Below are positions 27,005-39,226 of a stretch of 64,000 bases of DNA, one piece after another (position 1 is the first letter of the stretch; each line of letters begins with the position of its first letter). The stretch comes from Paenibacillus taihuensis. Lineage in GTDB: Bacteria; Bacillota; Bacilli; Paenibacillales; Paenibacillaceae. The translations under genes and the position numbers were made by a program. The notes below the pieces were generated by a model. The model worked only from the letters and a program-made list of their open reading frames with translations. It was not told the DNA's origin and searched no databases. The stretch covers positions 1 through 64,000 of the forward strand of contig NZ_QTTN01000035.1 in the NCBI RefSeq assembly GCF_003386535.1. Direction: 5' to 3'.

Positions 27005-27040
27005 GGCCGGATGGCGCCGAGTGAGGCTCATCATCCGGCC
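27005..27040 (-). repeat. Hairpin in the fusA-tuf gap
   Basis: Perfect 9-bp inverted repeat GGCCGGATG / CATCCGGCC around an 18-nt loop, without a T-run. It is therefore unlikely to terminate transcription. It could slow decay of the tuf mRNA or mark a processing site between fusA and tuf. Confidence 0.5.
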
Positions 27041-27077
27041 AAAGTACAACTTATATCATCCAACCTGCAGGCAGCTA

Positions 27078-29156
27078 TTAAGCAGTACCTTTGGACTTGG
27101 AGATGATTTCTTCCGAAATCGAACGCGGTACTTCTTCATAGTGCGAAAGCTCCATGGAGAATACGCCGCGACCTTGTGTGCCGGAACGAAGAACTGTGGA
27201 ATAACCAAACATCTCAGCGAGAGGCACCTTAGCACGAACGATCAACGCACCATGGCGAGTGTCCGAACCTTCGATACGACCACGACGGGAGCTCAGCATA
27301 CCCATTACGTCGCCCATGTACTCTTCAGGTACAGTTACTTCTACCTTCATGATTGGCTCAAGCAGAATTGGACTACATTTGTCTTTAGCTGCTTTAAGCG
27401 CCATCGATCCAGCAATTTTGAACGCCATCTCCGAGGAGTCAACGTCATGGTAGGAACCGTCGACTACGACTGCTTTGATATCAACAACCGGGAAGCCGGC
27501 GATGACACCATTTTTCATCGATTCTTCGATACCTGCTTGAATTGGAGCAATGAACTCACGCGGAATCGAGCCACCCACAGTTTTGTTTTCGAATACAAAA
27601 CCTGATCCTGGCTCAAGCGGTGAGAACTCAACCCAACAATGTCCGAATTGACCGCGTCCGCCGGATTGACGAACGAATTTACCTTCGACCTTCGCAGGTG
27701 TCTTAAACGTTTCGCGGTAAGCAACTTGTGGTTTACCAACGTTTGTTTCAACTTTGAATTCACGAAGCATACGGTCAACTAGAATCTCAAGGTGAAGCTC
27801 ACCCATACCAGCGATAATCGTTTGGCCGGTCTCTTCGTCCGTGTGAGCACGGAACGTAGGATCTTCCTCAGACAGCTTTTGAAGAGCGATACCCATCTTG
27901 TCTTGGTCAGCTTTTGTCTTAGGCTCAACCGCGAGCTGGATAACCGGCTCAGGGAAGTTCATCGACTCAAGGATAACCGGGTTTTTCTCATCACAAAGCG
28001 TATCGCCTGTAGTTGTATCTTTCAGACCTACTGCAGCTGCAATATCACCGGAGTAAACTTCGCTGATCTCTTGACGGCTGTTAGCGTGCATCTGAAGGAT
28101 TCGGCCGATCCGTTCGCGTTTGCCTTTCGTTGCATTCACAACGTAAGAACCCGAGCTAAGAACGCCGGAGTATACGCGGAAGAACGTCAGTTTACCTACG
28201 TACGGGTCAGTCATGATTTTGAACGCCAATGCTGCAAACGGTTGGTCGTCAGCAGACTTGCGGATTGTCTCTGTACCATCTTCAAGGTGACCCTTGATAT
28301 CAGGAACGTCGATAGGAGCCGGCAAGTAGTCAACAACAGCGTCAAGCATCAATTGAACGCCTTTGTTACGGTACGAAGAGCCCACGATTACTGGGAAGAT
28401 CTTAACTTCGCAAACACCTTTACGGAGTGCAGCCTTGATCTCTTCAATAGTCAGTTCTTCACCTTCGAGATATTTCATTGTAAGCTCTTCATCAAGCTCA
28501 GCAACTTTCTCTACCAGTTCCAAACGAAGCTCTTCCACTTTGTCTGCATACTCAGCAGGAATTTCAATCTGCTCAGGATCTTTACCAAGATCGTCTTTGT
28601 ATTTGTAAGCAACACGTTCAATAATGTCGATTACACCTACGAAGTCGTTCTCAGCGCCGATTGGCAGCTGAATCGCTACTGCATTTGCTTGCAAGCGCAC
28701 ACGCATATCGTTTACAACGTTAAGGAAGTCTGCGCCGATAATGTCCATCTTGTTGACGTATGCGATACGCGGTACACCGTAACGGTCAGCTTGACGCCAT
28801 ACTGTTTCGGATTGCGGCTCTACGCCTTCTTTTGCACTGAATACACCTACGGCCCCGTCCAATACGCGCAGGGAACGTTCAACTTCTACTGTGAAGTCAA
28901 CGTGTCCCGGGGTGTCGATAATATTGATGCGGTGACCTTTCCATTGAGCAGTTGTAGCAGCGGACGTAATCGTGATACCGCGCTCTTGTTCTTGCTCCAT
29001 CCAGTCCATCGTAGCTGCACCTTCGTGCACCTCGCCGATTTTGTGGGTACGGCCTGTGTAGAACAGGATCCGTTCTGTAGTGGTCGTTTTACCAGCATCG
29101 ATATGCGCCATGATCCCGATATTACGCGTATTTTTCAAGGAGAACTCTCTTGCCAT
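27078..29156 (-). CDS. fusA: Translation elongation factor G
   Basis: EF-G, 692 aa, drives translocation on the ribosome and, with RRF, recycling. GTPase motifs [21 protein letters not shown] and NKMD are followed by the switch and domain II-V segments ([31 protein letters not shown]). Full length. It sits between rpsG and tuf. No fusidic acid resistance change can be called with confidence by eye. Confidence 0.99.
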   Translation of the reverse strand: MAREFSLKNTRNIGIMAHIDAGKTTTTERILFYTGRTHKIGEVHEGAATMDWMEQEQERGITITSAATTAQWKGHRINIIDTPGHVDFTVEVERSLRVLDGAVGVFSAKEGVEPQSETVWRQADRYGVPRIAYVNKMDIIGADFLNVVNDMRVRLQANAVAIQLPIGAENDFVGVIDIIERVAYKYKDDLGKDPEQIEIPAEYADKVEELRLELVEKVAELDEELTMKYLEGEELTIEEIKAALRKGVCEVKIFPVIVGSSYRNKGVQLMLDAVVDYLPAPIDVPDIKGHLEDGTETIRKSADDQPFAALAFKIMTDPYVGKLTFFRVYSGVLSSGSYVVNATKGKRERIGRILQMHANSRQEISEVYSGDIAAAVGLKDTTTGDTLCDEKNPVILESMNFPEPVIQLAVEPKTKADQDKMGIALQKLSEEDPTFRAHTDEETGQTIIAGMGELHLEILVDRMLREFKVETNVGKPQVAYRETFKTPAKVEGKFVRQSGGRGQFGHCWVEFSPLEPGSGFVFENKTVGGSIPREFIAPIQAGIEESMKNGVIAGFPVVDIKAVVVDGSYHDVDSSEMAFKIAGSMALKAAKDKCSPILLEPIMKVEVTVPEEYMGDVMGMLSSRRGRIEGSDTRHGALIVRAKVPLAEMFGYSTVLRSGTQGRGVFSMELSHYEEVPRSISEEIISKSKGTA

Positions 29157-29185
29157 AATTCAGTCTCCTTTCGATTATGCGAATC

Positions 29186-29656
29186 CTACCAGCGGTAGTG
29201 AGCGAATGCTTTGTTCGCTTCAGCCATTTTGTGTGTATCTTCGCGCTTCTTCACGGATGAACCAGTGTTATTGGAAGCATCAATGATTTCTGCAGCCAAA
29301 CGCTCTTCCATCGTCTTCTCACCGCGGTTACGTGAATAGTTCACGAGCCAACGGAGACCAAGTGCTGTACGGCGTTCAGGTTTAACTTCGATCGGTACTT
29401 GGTAGTTCGAACCGCCGACACGGCGAGCCTTTACTTCAAGTACTGGCATGATGTTCTTAATTGCTACTTCAAAAACTTCCATAGGGTCTTTGCCTGTACG
29501 TTCGTTGATGAGTTTGAATGCATCATACAGAATCGTTTGAGCAACACCGCGTTTACCATCGATCATGATACGGTTGATCAGACGAGTTACAAGCTTGCTG
29601 CTGTAAACCGGATCTGGCAACACGTCACGTTTCGTTACTGGACCTTTGCGTGGCAT
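29186..29656 (-). CDS. rpsG: 30S ribosomal protein S7
   Basis: uS7, 156 aa, which nucleates 30S head assembly and touches the E-site tRNA. It starts [20 protein letters not shown] and ends with [14 protein letters not shown]. It lies between rpsL and fusA. Confidence 0.98.
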   Translation of the reverse strand: MPRKGPVTKRDVLPDPVYSSKLVTRLINRIMIDGKRGVAQTILYDAFKLINERTGKDPMEVFEVAIKNIMPVLEVKARRVGGSNYQVPIEVKPERRTALGLRWLVNYSRNRGEKTMEERLAAEIIDASNNTGSSVKKREDTHKMAEANKAFAHYRW

Positions 29657-29724
29657 GTGGAAGTCCCCCTTTCTTCTAGTTTTACATTTTAGGATGAGGT
29701 TAACCGCGAACGGCTATCCTTTTA

Positions 29725-30144
29725 TTATTTTTTTACTTTAGGACGTTTTGTTCCGTATTTGGAACGAGCTTGTTTACGGTTGTTAACACCTGCAGTGTCA
29801 AGCGCGCCGCGAACGATGTGGTAACGAACACCCGGAAGATCTTTTACCCGGCCGCCGCGTACCAATACTACGCTGTGCTCTTGAAGGTTGTGACCGATAC
29901 CGCCGATGTAAGCAGTAACCTCTACACGGTTCGTCAAACGTACACGTGCATATTTCCGCAAAGCGGAGTTCGGTTTCTTAGGAGTCATTGTACCTACACG
30001 AGTACAAACACCGCGCTTTTGAGGTGAGCTCAGGTTTGTTTCTTCACGTTTCAGTGCGTTGAAGCCTCTTTGCAAAGCTGGCGATTTCGATTTAACGACT
30101 TTCGCTTCACGGCCTTTGCGAACGAGTTGGTTAATTGTTGGCAT
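29725..30144 (-). CDS. rpsL: 30S ribosomal protein S12
   Basis: uS12, 139 aa, near the decoding centre. The two loops linked to streptomycin resistance read [11 protein letters not shown] and [11 protein letters not shown], with the lysines of the susceptible form. It starts [20 protein letters not shown]. It follows ybxF in the str operon. Confidence 0.98.
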   Translation of the reverse strand: MPTINQLVRKGREAKVVKSKSPALQRGFNALKREETNLSSPQKRGVCTRVGTMTPKKPNSALRKYARVRLTNRVEVTAYIGGIGHNLQEHSVVLVRGGRVKDLPGVRYHIVRGALDTAGVNNRKQARSKYGTKRPKVKK

Positions 30145-30279
30145 GTTGCATCCCCCTTCCTGACTTAGTAAAGCATTTCAAGACATATCGGCTATTAAGC
30201 CCACAGATCCAGGCGGTTCATAAAGAGACAAACGAAAGTTTCTACCTTGTCTTCCAACTTGGTAAAAACGATATTTGCT

Positions 30280-30510
30280 TTATTCGATTTCTGGAATAAC
30301 CGCTGCCATCGCTGCGCCAACTTCAATGCCGCAGGTTTCCCCAAGGCTCTTCATCGTGTCAGACCAGGTGATGGGCACTCCCGCTTTCTCGCAAAGCTGA
30401 ACAATATTGTTCTTTAGCCGCGGATCTGCATCTTGCGCAACATAGACTGTTGTGGCGAGACGTTTCTCGACCATCTTCGTCGTTTGTTTACTACCTATAA
30501 CAAATCGCAT
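30280..30510 (-). CDS. ybxF: L7Ae-family kink-turn-binding protein (YbxF type)
   Basis: A 76-aa L7Ae/L30e-fold protein of the kind found ahead of rpsL in Bacillus; YbxF binds RNA kink-turns in vitro. Typical TTVYVAQDADPRLKNNIVQL and VPITWSDTMKSLGETCGIEVGAA segments are present. The ATG at 30510 lies 9 nt behind GGAAGG; the ATG at 30519 touches that site. It is the first gene of the str operon, behind the promoter at 30578-30607. The cellular role is not settled. Confidence 0.88.
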   Translation of the reverse strand: MRFVIGSKQTTKMVEKRLATTVYVAQDADPRLKNNIVQLCEKAGVPITWSDTMKSLGETCGIEVGAAMAAVIPEIE

Positions 30511-30577
30511 CAAAACCATCCTTCCAGGTCAAGCATTATGACAGGTGAAGAGGTTGTGCGATCAGGCACACTACGAC

Positions 30578-30607
30578 ATATTAGCACTTCGCGTAGCCTA
30601 ATGTCAA
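30578..30607 (-). promoter_or_regulatory. Promoter of the str operon
   Basis: On the minus strand: TTGACA (30607-30602, perfect), 18 bp spacer, TAATAT (30583-30578). It lies about 70 nt before the ybxF ATG and about 155 nt past the rpoC stop. Confidence 0.8.
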
Positions 30608-30761
30608 GCATCATACGGATGAATTTCGTGTAAATTATTGGGACAGCAGTTCGCACGGCATGACGGCGCAAAGAGCGGCTAAGCGGCCGAGTACGAATAC
30701 GCAGCTACTTAAGCACGCTCTTTGACCTCACGCTATTAGAAGTGTTCCTAGCAGAGCCTAT

Positions 30762-33700
30762 TTAAGACTCTACTGGTACACTTTCTGCTTCTGCTTGTTG
30801 CTCTTCAAGGGTAGGCTCATCGTCCATACCGGCAACATGTACGCTGCGATAACGCTGCATACCTGTACCTGCAGGGATAAGCTTACCGATGATTACATTC
30901 TCTTTCAGACCAAGCAACTGGTCGACTTTACCTTTGATCGCGGCATCCGTCAAGACACGTGTTGTCTCTTGGAAGGACGCTGCGGACAAGAAGGAATCCG
31001 TCTCAAGCGATGCTTTGGTAATACCAAGCAATACCGGCTTCGCCACAGCTGGCTCTTTGCCAGATAGGATGGCTTCACGGTTAGCTGCTTCGTACTCATG
31101 GATATCGACGAATGCACCTGGCAACAGCGTAGTGTCACCTGCTTCTATGATACGAATCTTACGCAGCATCTGCTTAACCATAACTTCGATATGCTTGTCG
31201 TTGATTTCTACCCCTTGGTTCCGGTAAACGCGCTGAACCTCTTGCAGAATGTAGTTCTGTACGCCGCGGATGCCTTTGATGCGGAGCATATCCTTCGGAT
31301 CGATCGAGCCGTCTGTCAGTTCATCGCCAGCTTCAATCTGTCTGCCTTTGACGACACGTATACGCGAACCAAAAGTGACGGTATATGTTTTGGTCTCGGC
31401 TTCGCCTTGGACTTCGATTTCACGGCGATCCTTCGTCTCGCGGATGTCTTTAATAACACCATCGATTTCGGAGATGATCGCTTGACCTTTCGGGTTACGC
31501 GCTTCGAAAAGCTCCTGGATACGCGGCAAACCTTGCGTGATATCGTCGCCGGCAACACCGCCGGTATGGAATGTACGCATTGTGAGCTGTGTTCCTGGTT
31601 CTCCGATGGATTGTGCAGCGATAATACCGACCGCTTCACCGATCTCAACGAACTTACCTGTTGCCAGGTTGCGTCCATAACAGATCTTACATACGCCATG
31701 ACGTGCACGGCAGCTAAGAACGGAACGGATTTGCAGCGTTTCAACGCCTGCAGCAATGATCTGCTCCGCTTTGTTCGAATCAATCAATTGGTTACGTTGA
31801 AGGATGACTTCGCCAGTTTGCGGGTGGCGAACAGTCTCGAACGAGTAGCGGCCTTCAATACGGTCGTACAGGTCTTCAATAACCTCTTTACCGTCTTGAA
31901 TCTTGCTAACTCTAAAGCCTTTATCCGTACCGCAATCATCTTCGCGTACGATAACGTCTTGCGCAACGTCAACCAGACGACGAGTCAAGTAACCCGAGTC
32001 AGCTGTACGCAGCGCCGTATCGGCAAGACCTTTACGCGCACCGTGCGTCGAAATGAAGTATTCGAGGACCGTCAGACCTTCACGGAAGTTCGATTTGATT
32101 GGCAACTCGATGATACGACCAGATGGGTTGGCCATCAGACCACGCATACCGCCGAGCTGCGTAATTTGCGATTTGTTACCCCGTGCTTTAGAGTCCACCA
32201 TGAGCATGATGGAGTTGTAACGATCCATCGACTTCATGAGGATTTCGGTAATTTGGTCTTTGGTCTTACTCCAAATTTCGATAACACGATCATAACGCTC
32301 TTCGTTCGTGATCAAACCGCGACGGTATTGATTCGATACGACTTTAACTTTATCTTCAGACTCTCTTAGGATGTCCTGTTTCTCCGGCGGCACGATAACG
32401 TCTGCTACAGCAACAGTAATGCCCGCACGTGTCGAGTATGTGAACCCAAGTTGTTTAATGTGGTCAAGCATGATGGAAGTCCGCGTTGTGTGGTACTGAC
32501 GGAAACACTCAGCAATGATAAGGCCAAGGTATTCCTTACCCACGCCGCCAACTGTTGGCAAAGCGTCCATAAACTTCAGCAAATCAGCGCCTTTTTCATG
32601 GACAAAATATTTATCCGGAGTTCCGTTCAGCAAGTTCACTTTCGTAGGCTCGTTGATATACGGGAAGTCCGCAGGATAAATTTCGTTGAAAATGACTTTA
32701 CCCACCGTTGTACAAATCAGCGCCTTCTGCTGTGCATCGGTAAAGGAAGTCTTCTTAAGCACCTTAACTGGAATAAAGATGCGTGCATGCAGCGATACGA
32801 TACCGCGTTGGTACGCGGAAATCGCTTCGTTAACGTTAGCAAATACCGAACCCGCACCTTGCGCCTCTTTATTGTCCATGGTCAAGTAGTAGCTGCCCAG
32901 AACCATATCCTGGGAAGGAGTTACGACCGGCTTACCGTCTTTCGGGTTCAAGATGTTACCCGATGCGAGCATCAGCAAACGAGCTTCTGCTTGCGCTTCA
33001 GCGGAAAGCGGTACGTGAACGGCCATTTGGTCACCGTCGAAGTCAGCGTTGTACGCTGTACAAACGAGCGGGTGAAGTTTAATGGCACGGCCTTCAACGA
33101 GAATCGGTTCGAACGCTTGGATACCCAAACGGTGAAGAGTCGGGGCACGGTTCAACAGAACTGGATGCTCCCTGATTACTTCTTCAAGCACATCCCATAC
33201 TTCTGGGCTGACTCGTTCAACTTTACGCTTTGCGCTCTTGATGTTGTGCGCAAGGCCTTTGTTGACAAGCTCTTTCATTACGAACGGCTTGAAGAGCTCA
33301 AGCGCCATTTCCTTCGGCAAGCCACACTGGAACATCTTCAGGCTAGGACCTACGACGATAACGGAACGACCAGAGTAGTCAACCCGTTTACCGAGCAAGT
33401 TCTGACGGAAACGTCCTTGTTTACCTTTAAGCATATGGCTGAGCGATTTCAATGGACGGTTACCTGGACCCGTTACCGGGCGGCCGCGGCGACCGTTATC
33501 GATCAGCGCGTCAACGGCTTCTTGAAGCATACGCTTCTCGTTCTGCACGATGATGTCCGGCGCACCGAGGTCTAGCAGACGCTTCAGACGGTTGTTACGG
33601 TTAATTACACGGCGGTACAAGTCATTAAGGTCAGACGTTGCGAAACGGCCGCCATCAAGCTGTACCATCGGACGAAGCTCTGGCGGAATAACAGGCAGCA

Positions 33701-34388
33701 CGTCAAGAATCATCCATTCCGGCATATTGCCGGAGTTACGGAATGCTTCGATAACTTCAAGGCGCTTGATCGCGCGGTTACGGCGCTGGCCTTGAGCAGT
33801 GCGAAGATCTTCTTTCAGTGTTTCAAGCTCACGCTCAACATCGATGTCTTGAAGCAATTTCTTAACCGCTTCAGCACCCATGCCGGCATGGAAGCCATAC
33901 CCGTATTTCTCACGGTAGCTGCGGTATTCTTTCTCGGAGAGCAGCTGCTTCTTCTCAAGCGGCGTATCTCCTGGATCAGTTACCACATAAGATGCAAAGT
34001 AGATAATCTCTTCAAGCGAACGAGGAGACATATCCAGCGCAAGCCCCATACGGCTCGGAATTCCTTTGAAGTACCAGATATGGGATACAGGAGCTGCAAG
34101 CTCAATGTGACCCATACGCTCACGGCGAACCTTCGCGCGTGTTACTTCAACGCCACAGCGGTCACAGACGACGCCTTTGTAGCGGACACGTTTGTACTTA
34201 CCGCAATGACATTCCCAGTCTTTCGTAGGCCCGAAAATCTTTTCGCAGAAAAGACCTTCTTTCTCCGGTTTCAAAGTCCTATAGTTGATCGTTTCCGGTT
34301 TCTTTACTTCTCCGCGGGACCACGATCTGATTTTATCCGGAGATGCCAATCCAATCTTCATATACTCGAAGTTGTTCACGTCCAACAA
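30762..34388 (-). CDS. rpoC: DNA-directed RNA polymerase subunit beta'
   Basis: The 1208-aa beta' subunit. The N-terminal zinc site ([20 protein letters not shown]), the catalytic metal motif [12 protein letters not shown], the bridge helix/trigger loop region ([22 protein letters not shown]) and the second zinc site (CGTDKG, then [13 protein letters not shown]) are all present. Full length and intact. It follows rpoB by 154 nt and ends the rpoBC unit. Confidence 0.99.
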   Translation of the reverse strand: MLDVNNFEYMKIGLASPDKIRSWSRGEVKKPETINYRTLKPEKEGLFCEKIFGPTKDWECHCGKYKRVRYKGVVCDRCGVEVTRAKVRRERMGHIELAAPVSHIWYFKGIPSRMGLALDMSPRSLEEIIYFASYVVTDPGDTPLEKKQLLSEKEYRSYREKYGYGFHAGMGAEAVKKLLQDIDVERELETLKEDLRTAQGQRRNRAIKRLEVIEAFRNSGNMPEWMILDVLPVIPPELRPMVQLDGGRFATSDLNDLYRRVINRNNRLKRLLDLGAPDIIVQNEKRMLQEAVDALIDNGRRGRPVTGPGNRPLKSLSHMLKGKQGRFRQNLLGKRVDYSGRSVIVVGPSLKMFQCGLPKEMALELFKPFVMKELVNKGLAHNIKSAKRKVERVSPEVWDVLEEVIREHPVLLNRAPTLHRLGIQAFEPILVEGRAIKLHPLVCTAYNADFDGDQMAVHVPLSAEAQAEARLLMLASGNILNPKDGKPVVTPSQDMVLGSYYLTMDNKEAQGAGSVFANVNEAISAYQRGIVSLHARIFIPVKVLKKTSFTDAQQKALICTTVGKVIFNEIYPADFPYINEPTKVNLLNGTPDKYFVHEKGADLLKFMDALPTVGGVGKEYLGLIIAECFRQYHTTRTSIMLDHIKQLGFTYSTRAGITVAVADVIVPPEKQDILRESEDKVKVVSNQYRRGLITNEERYDRVIEIWSKTKDQITEILMKSMDRYNSIMLMVDSKARGNKSQITQLGGMRGLMANPSGRIIELPIKSNFREGLTVLEYFISTHGARKGLADTALRTADSGYLTRRLVDVAQDVIVREDDCGTDKGFRVSKIQDGKEVIEDLYDRIEGRYSFETVRHPQTGEVILQRNQLIDSNKAEQIIAAGVETLQIRSVLSCRARHGVCKICYGRNLATGKFVEIGEAVGIIAAQSIGEPGTQLTMRTFHTGGVAGDDITQGLPRIQELFEARNPKGQAIISEIDGVIKDIRETKDRREIEVQGEAETKTYTVTFGSRIRVVKGRQIEAGDELTDGSIDPKDMLRIKGIRGVQNYILQEVQRVYRNQGVEINDKHIEVMVKQMLRKIRIIEAGDTTLLPGAFVDIHEYEAANREAILSGKEPAVAKPVLLGITKASLETDSFLSAASFQETTRVLTDAAIKGKVDQLLGLKENVIIGKLIPAGTGMQRYRSVHVAGMDDEPTLEEQQAEAESVPVES

Positions 34389-34542
34389 GGAGCAACCCTC
34401 CTTCGTCCTGGTTCACTTAAGTTTGCTGTTACATGCCTTGGCAGCCAGCAGAGCGCATCCGTAAGAGCGGCTCCTGCCGGCTTGATCCGCCCGTGAAGAC
34501 AGGATCGGCAATGTGTATGACATTAAACAGTGATACGGCTAA

Positions 34543-37500
34543 TTATTCTACGCCGACCTCTGCACCTTCAAGATTGAGGTTGAGTTTGTCATTCGCTCCG
34601 TCATCCTCATCGTCGATCTCTTTCATTTCGATCTCTTCTTCGTTCTCAGTCAGGATTTTAACGTCCATACCTAAGCTTTGAAGCTCTTTGATCAAAACTT
34701 TGAACGATTCAGGAACGCCCGGCTCTGGAACGTTCTCGCCCTTCACGATCGATTCGTACGTTTTGACACGACCGACAACGTCATCGGACTTCACAGTCAA
34801 AATCTCTTGCAGTGTATAGGCAGCACCGTATGCTTCAAGCGCCCATACCTCCATCTCCCCGAAACGCTGACCACCGAACTGAGCTTTACCACCCAGCGGC
34901 TGTTGCGTAACGAGCGAGTAAGGACCTGTGGAACGCGCATGGATCTTATCGTCAACCATGTGCGCCAGCTTGATCATATACATGACGCCAACGGTAACTT
35001 CACGTTCGAAAGGCTCGCCGGAGCGTCCATCGTACAGAATTGTTTTACCGTTACGCTGCATGCCTGCTTCTTCCATCGTATCGAATACGTCATACTCACG
35101 CGCGCCGTCGAATACAGGAGTTGCAGAGTGGATACCAAGACGCTTACAAGCCATACCAAGATGGACTTCAAGCACCTGACCGATGTTCATACGAGATGGT
35201 ACGCCCAGCGGGTTAAGAACAACCTCTACAGGCGTGCCGTCCGGCAGGAACGGCATATCTTCTTCCGGAAGGATACGTGCGATGACACCTTTGTTACCGT
35301 GACGTCCCGCCATTTTGTCACCTTCGGAAATTTTGCGTTTTTGAGCAATATAGGCACGTACGAGTTGATTAACGCCTGGTGGCAGCTCGTCACCGTTCTC
35401 GCGCGTAAATACTTTCACGTCAACGACAATACCGTCAGTACCATGAGGTACGCGGAGGCTCGTGTCACGAACTTCGCGCGCCTTCTCACCGAAGATTGCG
35501 TGGAGCAAACGCTCTTCTGCAGTCAGTTCAGTCACACCTTTAGGCGTTACTTTACCAACGAGAATGTCCCCTGCGCTAATCTCAGCACCGACACGGATGA
35601 TGCCGCGCTCATCAAGGTTGCGGAGCGCTTCTTCACCGACGTTCGGAATGTCGCGTGTAATTTCTTCTGGTCCTAGCTTCGTATCACGCGCTTCGGACTC
35701 GTATTCCTCGATATGAATCGACGTGTACACGTCTTCTTTAACGAGTTTCTCGCTTAGTAGGATCGCATCCTCGTAGTTGTAGCCTTCCCACGTCATAAAC
35801 GCAACGACGACGTTACGTCCAAGCGCCAATTCGCCCATTTCAGTGGAAGGACCGTCAGCCAGGATATCGCCTTTCTTCACGATGTCGCCTTTATGGCAAA
35901 TCGGACGTTGGTTGATGCAAGTACCTTGGTTAGAGCGCATGAACTTGTGCAGCTTCATCTTCACAAGGTCGCCTGTTACAGGCTTGCCATCAACAGTTTC
36001 AACGCGGCGCAGCCAAATTTCGTTAGCCGATACGCGCTCGATGACGCCATCGTACTTGGAAACGATCGCGACGCCGGAGTCTTTCGCCGACTTATGCTCC
36101 ATCCCTGTTCCGACAAGCGGTGATTTCGGAATAAGCAGTGGAACGGCTTGACGTTGCATGTTGGAACCCATGAGCGCACGGTTGGAGTCATCGTTCTCGA
36201 GGAACGGAATGAGCGCCGTCGCGACCGAAACGACTTGCTTCGGCGATACGTCCATGTAGTCAACGCGTTCAGTTGGCATCGTCAAAATGTTGTCTGCCTG
36301 CTTGTTATAACGAACGATAACTGCATCATCTACGAACTTACCCTCTTCAGTAAGCTTCGCATTCGCTTGCGCGATAACGTAGTTATCTTCTTCGTCAGCA
36401 GTCAGGTATGCGATCTGCTCCGTTACAATGCCAGATTTCGGATCAACCCAGCGGTACGGAGCTTCGATAAAGCCATATTCATTAATGCGCGCGAATGTCG
36501 ACAAGGAGTTGATCAGACCGATGTTCGGTCCCTCCGGCGTCTCGATCGGACACATACGGCCATAGTGAGAGTTATGAACGTCTCGTACCTCGAAGCCCGC
36601 GCGCTCACGCGTCAAACCGCCCGGTCCGAGTGCGGACAAACGGCGTTTGTGCGTAAGTTCAGCAAGCGGGTTCGTCTGATCCATAAATTGCGACAATTGC
36701 GAGGATCCGAAGAACTCTTTAATCGACGCAATAACAGGGCGAATATTAATAAGCGCTTGAGGCGTAATCGCATTCGCGTCCTGGATGGACATCCGCTCAC
36801 GAACAACGCGCTCCATACGGGACAAGCCGATACGGAACTGGTTCTGAAGCAGCTCGCCAACGGAACGCAAACGACGGTTACCCAAGTGGTCGATGTCATC
36901 CGTGCTACCAACGCCATGAAGCAAGTCAATGAAGTAGTTGATAGATGCGATAATATCAGCAGGCGTAATATGCTTAACAGCTTTGTCGATAATGCCGTTT
37001 GCAATAACTTTGATCACTTTACTCTCATCCAGCGGCGAGTACACACTGATCGTCTGCAGTGGAATGCTGTCAGCATCAAGCACACCGTTAGCAACGTGGT
37101 AGGTTTTGAAGCCTACGTTGTTCTCCAAGTGCGGGATGAGTTCATCCAGCAAACGACGGTCAATCATTTGACCAGCTTCAGCGAGGATCTCGCCCGTAGC
37201 CGGATCGACCAATGATTCAGCCAGTCGTTGGTTGAACAAACGGTTCTTGATATGCAGCTTCTTATTAATCTTGTAACGCCCAACGTTAGCCAGATCATAA
37301 CGCTTTGGATCAAAGAAACGCGCTACGAGCAAACTCTTAGCGTTATCCAGCGTCGGCGGCTCGCCCGGACGAAGTCTTTCGTAAATCTCGATAAGCGCTT
37401 TTTCCGTGGAATCGGTGTTATCCTTATCCAGCGTGTTGCGGATATATTCGTCATGGCCCAGCAATTCCAAAATTTCAGCATCTGTTCCAAAACCAAGCGC

Positions 37501-38088
37501 ACGAAGAAGAACCGTAACTGGAATTTTACGAGTACGGTCGATACGGACATAGACAATGTCCTTCGCGTCCGTCTCAAGCTCCAGCCACGCACCCCGGTTC
37601 GGAATCACAGTTGCTGTATAGTTTCTCTTGCCGTTTTTGTCCACTTTCGTACTAAAGTACACGCTAGGTGAACGAACCAATTGGCTGACGATAACGCGTT
37701 CCGCACCATTGATAATGAAAGTGCCCGTTTCGGTCATGAGCGGGAAATCGCCCATGAACACTTCTTGCTCTTTCACTTCGCCAGTTTCCTTGTTAATGAG
37801 CCGCACTTTAACACGCAGCGGCGCTGCATAAGTAACGTCGCGCTCTTTCGACTCATCGACAGAGTACTTAGGCTCCCCAAGTGAATAGTCGATGAACTCA
37901 AGCATCAAATTGCCTGTAAAATCCTGAATCGGCGAGATATCTCGGAAAAGCTCAAGCAAGTCCTTCTCCAAAAACTTCTCGTACGATTTTTGTTGGATTT
38001 CAATCAGGTTCGGAACTTCGAGCACCTCGCGGATGCGGGCATAGCTTCTACGCGTGCGACGCCCATACTGAACAAGTTGTCCTGCCAA
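34543..38088 (-). CDS. rpoB: DNA-directed RNA polymerase subunit beta
   Basis: The 1181-aa beta subunit. The rifampicin pocket reads [20 protein letters not shown] then [10 protein letters not shown], the susceptible form at the usual His and Ser positions. Catalytic-side motifs [13 protein letters not shown] and [17 protein letters not shown] are clear. The C-terminus carries the acidic [21 protein letters not shown] tail. A TTG at 38088 ([17 protein letters not shown] follows) is chosen because GGGTGAGG lies just upstream and B. subtilis rpoB also starts with TTG; an ATG at 38106 is possible. An unusually long leader precedes it. Confidence 0.98.
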   Translation of the reverse strand: MAGQLVQYGRRTRRSYARIREVLEVPNLIEIQQKSYEKFLEKDLLELFRDISPIQDFTGNLMLEFIDYSLGEPKYSVDESKERDVTYAAPLRVKVRLINKETGEVKEQEVFMGDFPLMTETGTFIINGAERVIVSQLVRSPSVYFSTKVDKNGKRNYTATVIPNRGAWLELETDAKDIVYVRIDRTRKIPVTVLLRALGFGTDAEILELLGHDEYIRNTLDKDNTDSTEKALIEIYERLRPGEPPTLDNAKSLLVARFFDPKRYDLANVGRYKINKKLHIKNRLFNQRLAESLVDPATGEILAEAGQMIDRRLLDELIPHLENNVGFKTYHVANGVLDADSIPLQTISVYSPLDESKVIKVIANGIIDKAVKHITPADIIASINYFIDLLHGVGSTDDIDHLGNRRLRSVGELLQNQFRIGLSRMERVVRERMSIQDANAITPQALINIRPVIASIKEFFGSSQLSQFMDQTNPLAELTHKRRLSALGPGGLTRERAGFEVRDVHNSHYGRMCPIETPEGPNIGLINSLSTFARINEYGFIEAPYRWVDPKSGIVTEQIAYLTADEEDNYVIAQANAKLTEEGKFVDDAVIVRYNKQADNILTMPTERVDYMDVSPKQVVSVATALIPFLENDDSNRALMGSNMQRQAVPLLIPKSPLVGTGMEHKSAKDSGVAIVSKYDGVIERVSANEIWLRRVETVDGKPVTGDLVKMKLHKFMRSNQGTCINQRPICHKGDIVKKGDILADGPSTEMGELALGRNVVVAFMTWEGYNYEDAILLSEKLVKEDVYTSIHIEEYESEARDTKLGPEEITRDIPNVGEEALRNLDERGIIRVGAEISAGDILVGKVTPKGVTELTAEERLLHAIFGEKAREVRDTSLRVPHGTDGIVVDVKVFTRENGDELPPGVNQLVRAYIAQKRKISEGDKMAGRHGNKGVIARILPEEDMPFLPDGTPVEVVLNPLGVPSRMNIGQVLEVHLGMACKRLGIHSATPVFDGAREYDVFDTMEEAGMQRNGKTILYDGRSGEPFEREVTVGVMYMIKLAHMVDDKIHARSTGPYSLVTQQPLGGKAQFGGQRFGEMEVWALEAYGAAYTLQEILTVKSDDVVGRVKTYESIVKGENVPEPGVPESFKVLIKELQSLGMDVKILTENEEEIEMKEIDDEDDGANDKLNLNLEGAEVGVE

Positions 38089-38477
38089 CTTAACCTCACC
38101 CCTCATGTCTGCTTCACAGAAAGTGAACAATGACCTTGTATAAACAAGCTTAAACAGTTCGCTGTAACTTCTCGCTCATGAATCGGATGTACCTATTCAT
38201 TAGAAAGAGACCTCGAACGTTTATCACATTGTTAAAATCAGATCTGCTAACGCAAAATACTGATTCAAATAAAGAAAAGCCCTTATCGAGAGTTCGAAAG
38301 AAGAGCATACTCCTGTCTGTCATACCTCTGCAGCGCGTTAGGCCGCAAAAGTCCCATATCAAGTAATTTTGACCCAAAATGTAAACATTATACGTCAAAT
38401 GCGCGTATTCTATACGTTAAAATAGCGCTTGACATTTTAGTTCACTAAAGACATTGTGCCCATTTTAATACTGACAT
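38089..38477 (-). other. Long untranslated rpoB leader (about 380 nt)
   Basis: From the promoter region at 38478-38512 to the rpoB start there are nearly 400 nt with no well-supported gene. A frame of up to 82 codons (38398-38150) crosses it. Its possible internal ATG lies right on a AGACAGGAG sequence without proper spacing, and the peptide looks like no family I know. The right part is A/T-rich. I did not find a clear terminator here. Confidence 0.5.
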
Positions 38478-38512
38478 TTTATAATGATATCACATAGAGA
38501 AAGTCAAGTCAA
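38478..38512 (-). promoter_or_regulatory. Promoter(s) of rpoBC
   Basis: Two overlapping sigma-A arrangements are present on the minus strand. One is TTGACT (38512-38507), 17 bp spacer, TATCAT (38489-38484). The other is TTGACT (38507-38502), 18 bp spacer, TATAAA (38483-38478). They lie just past the ybxB stop, so rpoBC can be made apart from rplJL. Confidence 0.7.
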
Positions 38513-38531
38513 CAAAAGATTCATTTTTCTC

Positions 38532-39134
38532 CTAGACTTCCTTCAGCGCCCTAAATATGCGGTATCCCTTGTCCTTAGTCACCTCTTCGACATTGCCGAA
38601 TATCGCTTCGAGCTTTGCCTCAGCAGATGGCGCGCCTTGTTTCTTCTGGATGACAACCCACATTGCGCCGCCTGGAGCAAGCAGCTTCGCGCCTTCCTCG
38701 AAGATACGATGCACGACTTCTTTCCCTGCCCGAATCGGAGGATTCGTAATGACGGTATCGAAGGTTTGTCCTATCACCTTTTCATAGATATCGCTTTGCA
38801 AGGCTACTGCATTGGTAACGCCATTCAGCCTCACATTCTCATTGGCGAGCCCAACCGCACGCTCATTAATATCGATCATCGTAACGACGCCTTTGGTCGC
38901 CAGCTTCGCTGCTGTAATACCAATGGGTCCGTAACCGCAGCCGACGTCCAGCACATTCGCATCTTCACGAAGCTCAAGTGCATCAAGCAATACTCTGCTG
39001 CCATAATCAATGCCCGTCTTCGAGAAAACGCCGGCATCTGTCATAAACCGCAGCTTATATCCACGGATCTCCGTTTCCAGCTGATGGCGATCATGCTCCG
39101 TTCCCGGTTTACGCGTATAGTAGTGGTCTGCCAC
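38532..39134 (-). CDS. ybxB: Class I SAM-dependent methyltransferase YbxB (RsmC-like)
   Basis: A 200-aa methyltransferase of the RsmC-like group, likely acting on rRNA. SAM-binding motif I is VLDVGCGYGPIGI, motif II covers TMIDINERAVGLANEN, and the catalytic NPPIRAGK (NPPF/Y type) is typical of N-methylating RNA enzymes. The start is a GTG at 39134 with AAGGAGGGA upstream. It sits between rplL and rpoB, its standard place in Bacillus-like genomes. The substrate base is not established from sequence. Confidence 0.9.
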   Translation of the reverse strand: MADHYYTRKPGTEHDRHQLETEIRGYKLRFMTDAGVFSKTGIDYGSRVLLDALELREDANVLDVGCGYGPIGITAAKLATKGVVTMIDINERAVGLANENVRLNGVTNAVALQSDIYEKVIGQTFDTVITNPPIRAGKEVVHRIFEEGAKLLAPGGAMWVVIQKKQGAPSAEAKLEAIFGNVEEVTKDKGYRIFRALKEV

Positions 39135-39176
39135 GAAAGTTCCCTCCTTACCCTAAACGGTCCTATAAATTAAGGA

Positions 39177-39206
39177 AACCCCTTGAAGCAAGTGCTCCAA
39201 GGGGTT
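39177..39206 (-). terminator. Terminator/attenuator after rplL
   Basis: Perfect 9-bp stem AACCCCTTG / CAAGGGGTT with a 12-nt loop, followed on the minus strand by TTCCTTAATTT. The weak T-run suggests partial termination between rplJL and ybxB-rpoBC, as at the same place in other bacteria. Confidence 0.7.
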
Positions 39207-39226
39207 CGCCGCTATAAAGCGGATTA

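Noticed and set aside
34543-38088. Rifampicin or streptomycin resistance alleles in rpoB/rpsL
   Set aside because: The rifampicin pocket and the two S12 loops show the residues of the susceptible forms.
38150-38398. 82-codon minus-strand frame in the rpoB leader
   Set aside because: No properly spaced ribosome-binding site at any start, no recognisable similarity, and it lies in an A/T-rich leader. It is kept only as part of the leader question.
39177-39206. Full operon break between rplL and ybxB
   Set aside because: The hairpin is good but its T-run is weak, so I treat it as partial attenuation, not a complete stop.
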